Below are positions 1 to 5,206 of a stretch of DNA of 5,477 nt, one piece after another (the first letter of the stretch is position 1; the number at the start of each line of letters is the position of its first letter). Source of the stretch: UBA1413 sp964395045 (GTDB lineage Bacteria > Bacteroidota > Bacteroidia > Bacteroidales > Prolixibacteraceae). Below the pieces are notes generated by a model. It was given only the letters and a program-made list of their open reading frames with translations. It did not search any database and was not told the origin of the DNA. The position numbers and the translations under genes were made by a program. Location of the stretch: NCBI GenBank assembly GCA_964395045.1, contig CAYNBE010000237.1, forward strand, positions 1 through 5,477, read 5' to 3'.

Positions 1-31
1 TATTGTTGTCCGGTAAAAAATCTAACCCTAA

Positions 32-53
32 CAAGATTTCGCAACTACGTTGC
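32..53 (-). repeat. CGTAG-core hairpin repeat, copy 1 (inverted)
   Basis: Read on the minus strand this is GCAACGTAGTTGC (53 to 41) followed by the tail GAAATCTTG (40 to 32). The hairpin has a 5-bp stem with a GTA loop. It shares the outer GC/GC pairs, the CGTAG core and the xAxATCTT tail with the two plus-strand copies downstream, but the inner two pairs are AA/TT. It is the only copy in this orientation and its tail is the most diverged. Confidence 0.6.
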
Positions 54-63
54 AGAGAAAAAT

Positions 64-88
64 GCTGCGTAGCAGCTAAATCTTTGTA
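64..88 (+). repeat. CGTAG-core hairpin repeat, copy 2
   Basis: GCTGCGTAGCAGC (64-76) forms a 5-bp stem with a GTA loop, followed by the tail TAAATCTTTGTA (77-88). The inner stem pairs are TG/CA. ATTATTTGG follows at 91-99 and is repeated after copy 3, so the repeated unit seems longer than the hairpin itself. Confidence 0.62.
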
Positions 89-108
89 GAATTATTTGGG
101 AAAGTAAA

Positions 109-148
109 ATGAAGCCACGTAGTGGCGATATCTTTGTAAAAGCTTCAT
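109..148 (+). repeat. CGTAG-core hairpin repeat, copy 3, nested in an outer stem
   Basis: GCCACGTAGTGGC (114-126) forms a 5-bp stem with a GTA loop and inner pairs CA/TG, followed by the tail GATATCTTTGTA (127-138). An alternative outer pairing exists between ATGAAGC (109-115) and GCTTCAT (142-148), 7 bp perfect, which would compete for the first two stem bases. The tail contains TATCTTTG (129-136), an exact match to the Bacteroidota -7 promoter consensus TAnnTTTG. ATTATTTGG follows at 149-157, as it does after copy 2. Confidence 0.62.
129..136 (+). promoter_or_regulatory. Possible -7 promoter element for the crt operon
   Basis: TATCTTTG fits the TAnnTTTG -7 element recognised by the Bacteroidota primary sigma factor. 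No TTG lies at the usual distance upstream; the nearest, at 96-98, is about 30 bases away, against roughly 19-23 expected. If used, transcription would start near 143 and leave a leader of about 150 bases before crtB. This is a motif match only. Confidence 0.2.
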
Positions 149-192
149 ATTATTTGGATTACGATGCGTCTTTCAATTTTAACCGGACACCA

Positions 193-289
193 TTGTTTTG
201 TAATGTAACATTTTAAGCAGATGGCGAACTTTTTTTTTTTCAGTTTATTTGTTTAATTTCCGATAAATTTTTGCAAGACAGGCTAATCT
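193..289. other. AT-rich leader of the crt operon with an 11-T tract
   Basis: This stretch lies between the inverted-repeat element and crtB and holds no gene. It contains 11 consecutive T (230-240) with no GC-rich stem before it. Two near matches to TAnnTTTG are present: TTTATTTG at 244-251 and AATTTTTG at 266-273, each with one mismatch in the TA. The second would place the transcription start only about 10 bases before the crtB GTG. No Shine-Dalgarno-like sequence is evident before base 290, which is common in Bacteroidota. Confidence 0.4.
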
Positions 290-1126
290 GTGGAGCAATA
301 TATCTCGACAGCATTTAAAATCAGCCGGCTGGTGACGAGAAGTTACAGCACTTCCTTCTCCATCGCGGTATCGCTGCTTGAAAAGGAGAAGCGGGGTGCT
401 ATTTATGCCATTTACGGATTTGTTCGTCTGGCAGATGAGATTGTTGATACATTCCATGATTTTGATAAAAACTACCTTATCGGAAAATTTGAAAGCGATT
501 TTCAGGATGCACGGTCAAACGGGATCAGCCTCAATCCGGTGTTATATGCATTTCTTCTGACAATAAAAAAATACCGGATTCCACAGGAGCTCGTCGATTC
601 CTTTCTCGGGAGCATGCAGGCTGACCTCAATAAGAAGCAGTACCTAGACCACGCTGAAATTTCGAGTTATATTTATGGCTCGGCCGACGTGGTTGGACTG
701 ATGTGCCTGAGGGTTTTCTGTGATGGCGATGAGAAGCTGTTCATGGAACTGGAACAGCCAGCAAAAAAGCTGGGAACCGCTTTTCAGAAAGTGAATTTCC
801 TGCGTGACATCAGAAGTGATCTCGAAACCCTTGACCGTACCTATTTCCCTGAGCTGGTGCACCAGCCAATGACCCCTGAAATTAAAGCCAGACTGGTTGC
901 CGATATGGAAGCCGATTTTGATGAGGCAAAAAAAGGCATCAGAAAACTTCCGGGCCGTTCAAAACTGGCTACACTGGTGGCTTACCATTATTACAGGGTA
1001 TTGCTGCGCAAGATCGGCCATACATCTGTAGAAAAGCTCTTATCGGGCCGTATACGGATATCCAATGCAGTTAAAGTGCTTATATTGCTCAAATCACTAA
1101 TTGTTTACCGGTTTAGACTGGTGTGA
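290..1126 (+). CDS. crtB: Phytoene synthase (15-cis-phytoene synthase)
   Basis: This enzyme condenses two geranylgeranyl diphosphates head to head into phytoene, the first committed carotenoid step, at the membrane surface. The 278-residue product has the usual family length. Visible family marks are YSTSF (19-23), the first Asp-rich motif DEIVD (49-53), the signature YGSADVVGLM (129-138), and the second Asp-rich motif in LRDIRSDLE with D173 and D177, followed by DRTYFP (182-187). Both Mg-diphosphate binding motifs are intact, so it should be active. The start is GTG at 290: an in-frame TAA lies at 284-286, and the next ATG (residue 109) would remove the first Asp-rich motif. The N-terminus then lines up with other Bacteroidota CrtB proteins. 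It is the first gene of the operon, and its TGA is followed at once by the idi ATG. Squalene synthase is the related alternative, but YSTSF and the cluster favour CrtB. Confidence 0.95.
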   Translation: MEQYISTAFKISRLVTRSYSTSFSIAVSLLEKEKRGAIYAIYGFVRLADEIVDTFHDFDKNYLIGKFESDFQDARSNGISLNPVLYAFLLTIKKYRIPQELVDSFLGSMQADLNKKQYLDHAEISSYIYGSADVVGLMCLRVFCDGDEKLFMELEQPAKKLGTAFQKVNFLRDIRSDLETLDRTYFPELVHQPMTPEIKARLVADMEADFDEAKKGIRKLPGRSKLATLVAYHYYRVLLRKIGHTSVEKLLSGRIRISNAVKVLILLKSLIVYRFRLV

Positions 1127-1411
1127 ATGGACAAAATAAAAGTTATCCTGGTCGATCAGTCCGAAAACCCAGTGGGTGAAACGGAGAAAATGAAAGTTCA
1201 CCGGAAGGGGCTGCTCCACAGGGCTGTTTCGGTTTTTATTGTTAATTCAGCGGGTGAATGGCTTTTGCACCGTAGGGCCCTCGACAAATACCACTCCGGC
1301 GGTCTGTGGAACAATACCACCTATACCCATCACTATCCGAAAACCAAACAAGACTTCCGTAATTACGGGTTGATGGTCTTTCCAAAAAGGTTTTATACAG
1401 AAACCCTATGA
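1127..1411 (+). pseudogene. idi: Isopentenyl-diphosphate isomerase (type 1) remnant, core deleted
   Basis: The N-terminal part is clearly type 1 IPP isomerase: ILVDQSENPVG (7-17), then VHRKGLLHRAVSVFI (24-38) with the metal-ligand histidines H25 and H31, and HRRALDKYHSGGLW (48-61). The frame then stops at 94 residues, whereas the family has about 165-180. Where the family reads TNTCCSHP, this one reads NNTTYTHH (62-69), so the catalytic cysteine position is Tyr66. The Nudix box with its catalytic glutamate is absent. The last residues, about VFPKRFYTETL (84-94), resemble the usual C-terminal helix, which would fit an in-frame internal deletion of some 75-80 residues; that alignment is by eye. 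It abuts crtB and its stop overlaps the cyclase start (ATGA, 1408-1411), so coupling is kept. It is probably inactive as an isomerase. An assembly collapse or a retained short protein are alternatives. Loss is tolerable if IspH of the MEP pathway supplies both IPP and DMAPP. Confidence 0.8.
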
Positions 1412-2136
1412 TGCTGTATACCATCCTGCTTTGCTGTTCCTTGCTGGTTCCCATTTCATTTTGTTTCGACAGGAAGCTGCAGTTCTGGAGGCAATGGAAG
1501 TTCCTTTTCCCTTCGATTCTGTTCATAGCCGTGATTTATATCGCAGGGGATATCCTGATGACCCAGGCCGGTCACTGGGGATTTAATCCCCGTTATCATT
1601 TGGGAATAGTGCTGGCCGGCCTGCCGCTCGAAGAATGGCTCTTTTTCCTGGTAATACCCTATGCAAGCGTATTTTTGCACGATGTCGTTGTTTTGTATCT
1701 CCCTTCTTTCAAGACCACCGTGGTACCGGGAAGGACATTACAAATTGCCTTCATCCTGTTTTTTGCTGTCATGGCCATATTCTTTTACACCAAAACCTAC
1801 ACTGTGTATTCATCTGTGCTGGTGATCACCGCCCTTCTTTTATCCCTGGCCGACCATTCGGGGCTGATCAATCACTACTGGGCGACCTTTTTATTCATCC
1901 TGCTTCCTTTCACCCTGGTGAACGGCATTCTCACCGGCTTCCTGATCGACGGGGAAGTGGTTTGGTACAGCGAACAATCCATCACCGGATACCGGTTGCT
2001 GACCATTCCCGTGGAGGATTACGGATATGGTTTCAGCCTGATCTTATTTGTTTTATTGATCAGGCAGCAACTGATCTGCCGTTTTGGCAAGGGTCAACTT
2101 GCTCGCCGGGTTAAATCTCATGAAGAAAATGAATAA
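1408..2136 (+). CDS. crtYcd: Lycopene cyclase, fused CrtYc-CrtYd type
   Basis: This integral membrane enzyme closes the psi end of lycopene into a beta ring, giving gamma-carotene or, if it acts twice, beta-carotene. The 242 residues contain both halves that form separate CrtYc and CrtYd subunits in actinobacteria. The first half has FDRKLQFW (20-27), GHWGFNPRYHLG (55-66) and PLEEWLFF (73-80). The second has NGILTG (172-177), FLIDGEVVWY (178-187) and TIPVEDYGYGF (199-209). The acidic PLEEW and PVED motifs, thought to be needed for ring closure, are both present. About six to seven hydrophobic segments are visible. One small deviation: the usual WD before the WGFN motif is G47-D48. The ATG at 1408 overlaps the idi stop by four bases; a second ATG at 1411 is equally possible. 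The last 17 bases overlap the next gene. Ring number cannot be read from the sequence, but a CruF neighbour suggests one end stays open. Confidence 0.92.
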   Translation: MMLYTILLCCSLLVPISFCFDRKLQFWRQWKFLFPSILFIAVIYIAGDILMTQAGHWGFNPRYHLGIVLAGLPLEEWLFFLVIPYASVFLHDVVVLYLPSFKTTVVPGRTLQIAFILFFAVMAIFFYTKTYTVYSSVLVITALLLSLADHSGLINHYWATFLFILLPFTLVNGILTGFLIDGEVVWYSEQSITGYRLLTIPVEDYGYGFSLILFVLLIRQQLICRFGKGQLARRVKSHEENE

Positions 2137-2779
2137 TCACAAACATATAAGAACGGCATCCTTTGTACTTGTTCTGTTTTATCTGGTCGGGATAGCGGGA
2201 CTTTCCTTTCCTGCAACCTTTCATCTTTTTCAACGGCTGATCCCGTTGGCGCTCCTGCTCAGCGCCGCGATACTGGTCATTTTTCACCCTTCCGGTGTAG
2301 ATAAAAAGACAGTTGTCGTGTTTACGGTGATTTATATTTCCGGATTTCTGGTCGAAATGGCAGGGGTTGCCACCGGAATTATATTCGGAGATTATCGCTA
2401 CGGAGAAGGACTCGGTTTCAAAATAGCCGGAACGCCGGTCATCATCGGGCTTAACTGGCTCCTGTTGGTTTATACCACCTCCGGTATTACGGAAGCCCTC
2501 AGGCTCAGGCCGGTACCTGCCATCCTGGCCTCTTCGGCGGCTATGTTGCTTTATGATTTCATTCTCGAACAGGTGGCCGCCCCACTGGATATGTGGTACT
2601 GGAGCAGCGGCAGTGCCCCATGCCGCAATTATTTGGCCTGGTTTGTCATTGCGCTTGTTTTTCAAACAATGGTTAAATTAACGGGAATAAAAACAATCAA
2701 CCGGATTTCCCCTGTGGTCTACGCGTGCCAGTTCCTGTTCCTTCTGATGATGTTACTTATCTATACATTTCAGGCATGA
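2120..2779 (+). CDS. cruF: Carotenoid 1,2-hydratase, CruF family
   Basis: CruF proteins (carotenoid biosynthesis family, formerly DUF422) add water across the C1',2' double bond of the open end of gamma-carotene or related pigments, making the tertiary 1'-hydroxyl. The 219-residue product is a polytopic membrane protein with about seven hydrophobic stretches. The family hallmark is at 75-99: GFLVEMAGVATG followed by IFGDYRYGEGLG. Then come GTPVIIGLNW (104-113) and a second conserved block, LYDFILEQVAAPLDMWYW (144-161). The start was set at ATG 2120, which overlaps the cyclase by 17 bases. ATG 2129 is also possible, and an upstream ATG at 2084 would overlap by 53 bases and add residues with no family likeness. 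Its stop overlaps the acyltransferase start (ATGA, 2776-2779). Being followed by acyl- and glycosyltransferases fits its role of making the hydroxyl that gets the sugar. Substrate is inferred from family and context. Confidence 0.87.
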   Translation: MKKMNNHKHIRTASFVLVLFYLVGIAGLSFPATFHLFQRLIPLALLLSAAILVIFHPSGVDKKTVVVFTVIYISGFLVEMAGVATGIIFGDYRYGEGLGFKIAGTPVIIGLNWLLLVYTTSGITEALRLRPVPAILASSAAMLLYDFILEQVAAPLDMWYWSSGSAPCRNYLAWFVIALVFQTMVKLTGIKTINRISPVVYACQFLFLLMMLLIYTFQA

Positions 2780-3399
2780 ACACCAGGCCAACCCATCACT
2801 GGCTGATCTATCCCTTTTTCAAGTGGTATACCATCAGGGCAGTTAAAAGGCATTTCAGCGCTGTAAAAGTAGACAGCGACGTCATTGACAGGAACTTACC
2901 GGTTTTGCTCATTTCCCATCATATCAGCTGGTGGGATGGTTTCTGGGCAAATTATCTGAACATGACCCTCTTTAAGCGGAAATTCTGGTTTATGATGCTC
3001 GAAGAGCAGCTACGGAAGAATTGGTTTTTCAGGTTTACCGGCGGATATCCGGTACGGAAAGGTTCCCGGAGTATCCTGGAGTCACTTCGGTATACAACGG
3101 AATTGCTCAATGATCAAAGAAACCTGGTTCTACTTTTTCCACAGGGGAAAATCCATTCCATGTATTCCCGTGATTTTGTTTTTGAAAGGGGTTTGGAGGT
3201 CATCCTTCAAAATACCAGCAACCCCATTCATATCCTGTTTGTAGCTTTTCTTGTTGATTATTTTTCGAACAAAAAGCCATCGCTTCATGTTCATGTCACT
3301 GAATACAGCGGAGGTTCACACGATGCCACCACCATCGGAGAGCATTACATTGATTTTTATTTACACTGTGTGGAAAAACAAAATAAATTAACCGATTGA
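2776..3399 (+). CDS. PlsC-family acyltransferase, likely carotenoid-glycoside acyltransferase (CruD-like)
   Basis: This is a lysophosphatidate-acyltransferase-fold protein of 207 residues, within the size range of small PlsC-family enzymes. The catalytic HX4D motif is HISWWD (49-54), and the family's other blocks are GGYPVRKGSRS (89-99) and FPQGKIHS (121-128), in the place of the usual FPEGTRS. Such enzymes move an acyl group from acyl-CoA or acyl-ACP to a hydroxyl at the inner membrane face. Lying between cruF and a CruC-like glycosyltransferase, it most likely esterifies the sugar of the carotenoid glycoside, as CruD does for chlorobactene glucoside in green sulfur bacteria. A role in phospholipid synthesis cannot be excluded from the fold alone. 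The start at ATG 2776 makes an ATGA overlap with cruF. An in-frame ATG at 2725 would extend 17 residues back into cruF and adds nothing conserved. Its TGA overlaps the next start as TTGA. Confidence 0.83.
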   Translation: MNTRPTHHWLIYPFFKWYTIRAVKRHFSAVKVDSDVIDRNLPVLLISHHISWWDGFWANYLNMTLFKRKFWFMMLEEQLRKNWFFRFTGGYPVRKGSRSILESLRYTTELLNDQRNLVLLFPQGKIHSMYSRDFVFERGLEVILQNTSNPIHILFVAFLVDYFSNKKPSLHVHVTEYSGGSHDATTIGEHYIDFYLHCVEKQNKLTD

Positions 3400-4487
3400 G
3401 CTGGCTGGCCTATTTCATATTTGGTTTTGCCCTGGTCAGGTTGGGGGTGGCCATTGTAAACCTCATTTTCAGGGAGAGAACCGGCAGATCCACGGGTGAG
3501 GGGTCATGGCTTGTTTCTGTGCTGATCCCTGCGCGCAACGAAGAAAAAAACATCGGAGTCCTGCTCAGGGACCTGACCCTTCAGGATTATCAGAACATCG
3601 AGATTATTGTTTTCAATGACCAGTCGGATGACCGGACGGCAGAAATTGTGACTGCTTTTTCGAAAATGGACGACCGGGTAAGGCTTGCTGAATCGAACGG
3701 TCTGCCTGAAGGGTGGCTAGGAAAGAACCATGCCTGTATTATGCTCGCCAGGCAGGGAACAGGGAAGTATCTCCTTTACCTGGATGCCGATGTCCGCATG
3801 GGCAACGAAATGATCGGCCAGGCGGTTGCCTTTGCCGGGAAATACAACCTTGGATTGCTTTCCATTTTCCCGATGCAGATCATCCTGTCGCCAGGAGAAT
3901 GGATGACTGTACCCAATATGAACTGCATCCTCCTGTCGCTGTTGCCCCTGATCCTGGTCCGGAAAAGCCGGTTTTCCTCCCTGGCAGCAGCCAATGGCCA
4001 GTTTATGCTTTTTGATGCCGCAATTTACCGGGAATATTTCCCTCATGAAAAAATGAAATCGTGCAAAGTCGAAGACATCGAAATTGCCCGTTACTATAAA
4101 AAAGAAAAGATACCTGTTGCCTGCCTGGCTAGTGAACATCAGGTCAGGTGCAGGATGTACACCTCCTTCCGGGAGGCAGTGAACGGATTTGCAAAAAATG
4201 TGACCTGTTTTTTCGGGAACTCCTATCTGCTGGCTATCCTCTTCTGGCTGATGACCAGTTTCGGATTCCTGGCCATCTGGTTCTTCTGGTCTGTTTTCAT
4301 GCTACCTTTTTATCTCCTGGCGATTTTGGCAATCCGCATCATTGTTGCGAAAATAAGCGGGCAGCACGTAATAAAAAGCCTTTTGTACCTCAACCCCATG
4401 CAGGTTTCACTTGGTTTGTTTATTTTTAAGGCAGTTATCCACAAATTCACTGGTATTCATCAATGGAAAGGAAGAAATATATCCTGA
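3396..4487 (+). CDS. Membrane glycosyltransferase family 2, likely carotenoid glycosyltransferase (CruC-like)
   Basis: The 363-residue protein has an N-terminal membrane helix (about 3-25), a GT-A catalytic domain, and C-terminal membrane segments (about 277-320, with another hydrophobic stretch near 330-350). GT2 marks are VSVLIPARNEE (40-50), D75 in FNDQSDDRT, PEGWLGKNHA (104-113), the metal-binding DAD (130-132), AANGQFMLF (198-206), the acceptor-side VEDIEIAR (225-232) with its acidic pair, and RMYTSFREAVNGFAKN (253-268). The PEGWLGK block and overall layout are those of the HpnB/CruC/CrtQ-like lipid and carotenoid glycosyltransferases. It probably transfers a sugar from a nucleotide donor to the 1'-hydroxyl made by CruF. 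The start is TTG at 3396, overlapping the previous TGA by four bases; an in-frame TAA lies at 3384-3386 and no ATG or GTG is close. The end overlaps the next gene by 25 bases. The sugar and exact acceptor are unknown. Confidence 0.86.
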   Translation: MSWLAYFIFGFALVRLGVAIVNLIFRERTGRSTGEGSWLVSVLIPARNEEKNIGVLLRDLTLQDYQNIEIIVFNDQSDDRTAEIVTAFSKMDDRVRLAESNGLPEGWLGKNHACIMLARQGTGKYLLYLDADVRMGNEMIGQAVAFAGKYNLGLLSIFPMQIILSPGEWMTVPNMNCILLSLLPLILVRKSRFSSLAAANGQFMLFDAAIYREYFPHEKMKSCKVEDIEIARYYKKEKIPVACLASEHQVRCRMYTSFREAVNGFAKNVTCFFGNSYLLAILFWLMTSFGFLAIWFFWSVFMLPFYLLAILAIRIIVAKISGQHVIKSLLYLNPMQVSLGLFIFKAVIHKFTGIHQWKGRNIS

Positions 4488-5206
4488 TTATCTGTTGCTT
4501 AACGTTGGGATTTCAGTCATTGACAGCCTCGTATCATACCGACATATACAAAGCCTATATCATGGGCGACATGGAGCAATGGAAAAAGGTGATCGATACA
4601 ATGGATGCTCATAAAAGTACTGACGGGGAATTTATTGCTGAGCTGATAAATTTCCAATACGGTTACATCGGATGGTGCATAGGCAACAAAAAGAACAAAA
4701 TCGCAACCGGATATCTGGAAAAAGCGGAAAAAAACCTTTCTATTCTTGAAAAGGAGAAAAAGAACGAATCACTGGTAAATGCCTACCGGTCGGCATTTTA
4801 TGGTTTCCGCATCGGAATGAGTCCACTGAAGGCGCCTGTGTTGGGCCCGAAAAGCATGGAGTGTGCAAAAAAAGCCATACGGTTAGATGAAAAAAATCCG
4901 CTGGGTTTTATTCAGTTGGGAAACTGCTATAATTACATGCCCGTAATTTTCGGTGGTTCTAAAACCATTGCACTTGACCATTATAAAAAGGCGGAAAAAC
5001 TGATGGAAGAGGATAGCCGACAGTTATCAGGAAACTGGAACTACCTCAGCCTGCTGACTATCATCGGACAGGCCTGTCAGAAATCGGGCGATTTAACCAG
5101 GGCTAAATACTACTACGATAAAGCTTTACACACAGAACCGGAATTTGTATGGGTAAAAAGTGAATTGTTGCCCGCACTGGCTAAAAAAACAAAAACAGAT
5201 GAGTAA
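4463..5206 (+). CDS. Exported TPR-like protein of unknown function
   Basis: I do not recognise a named family with known function. The 247-residue product opens with a likely signal peptide: basic MERKK, a hydrophobic core (6-17), and a cleavage site near TAS-Y (21-24). There is no proper lipobox, so it is probably periplasmic rather than a lipoprotein. The rest is helical. A convincing tetratricopeptide repeat lies at about 193-226, with GQACQKSGD and AKYYYDKAL followed by Pro226. An earlier one is likely at about 147-183, broken by the insertion MPVIFGGSK (159-167), and a further helix pair at about 80-110 looks like a degenerate repeat. The start overlaps the glycosyltransferase by 25 bases, and the stop overlaps the desaturase by 8, so it is co-translated with pigment genes. 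It could be a scaffold or export partner for the carotenoid pathway; this is inferred from position only. Confidence 0.72.
   Translation: MERKKYILIICCLTLGFQSLTASYHTDIYKAYIMGDMEQWKKVIDTMDAHKSTDGEFIAELINFQYGYIGWCIGNKKNKIATGYLEKAEKNLSILEKEKKNESLVNAYRSAFYGFRIGMSPLKAPVLGPKSMECAKKAIRLDEKNPLGFIQLGNCYNYMPVIFGGSKTIALDHYKKAEKLMEEDSRQLSGNWNYLSLLTIIGQACQKSGDLTRAKYYYDKALHTEPEFVWVKSELLPALAKKTKTDE

Larger units (their letters stand above)
4..192. mobile_element. MITE-like short element with terminal inverted repeats
   Basis: The ends are inverted repeats: TGTTGTCCGGT at 4-14 pairs with the complement of 182-192 with one mismatch. Eight bases (7-14 and 182-189) are perfect, and 15 of 18 match if the repeat is extended inward to 21 and 175. 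There is no coding sequence inside, so any movement would need a transposase supplied elsewhere. ATTGT occurs at 2-6 and 192-196 and could be a target duplication, but it overlaps the outer part of the repeats, so the exact ends are uncertain. The interior holds three related hairpins (listed separately) and ATTATTTGG twice (91-99 and 149-157). From memory, TGTCCGGTTAAA-type ends occur on some Bacteroidota insertion sequences; I could not check this. It may instead be a remnant of a larger element, because only six bases are visible to its left. Confidence 0.5.

Noticed and set aside
41..126. Hairpin cluster as a CRISPR array or an attenuator
   Set aside because: The repeats are only about 13 bp plus a tail, occur in both orientations, have unequal spacing and lack unique spacers; no U-run or leader peptide follows to support an attenuator.
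230..240. Eleven-T tract as a rho-independent terminator
   Set aside because: No GC-rich inverted repeat precedes it on the plus strand, and the same holds for the A tract on the other strand.
245..457. Open frame of 70 codons on the minus strand across the crtB start
   Set aside because: It lies opposite the well-supported crtB N-terminus, has no recognisable motif and covers the AT-rich leader; it is a chance frame.
1635..2114. Plus-strand frame of 159 codons within the cyclase gene
   Set aside because: It is out of frame with the cyclase, which carries all the conserved motifs here; its product is rich in His, Pro and Cys with no family likeness.
2084..2119. Upstream ATG start for cruF
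   Set aside because: It would overlap the cyclase by 53 bases and add 12 residues that match nothing in the family; the ATG at 2120 fits better.
2111..2665. Open frame of 184 codons on the minus strand inside cruF
   Set aside because: It is fully antisense to the conserved CruF motifs, and its composition is that of a shadow frame, rich in charged residues and without a domain.
2725..2775. Upstream ATG start for the acyltransferase
   Set aside because: It extends into the last codons of cruF; the ATG at 2776 gives the typical ATGA overlap and a natural N-terminus.
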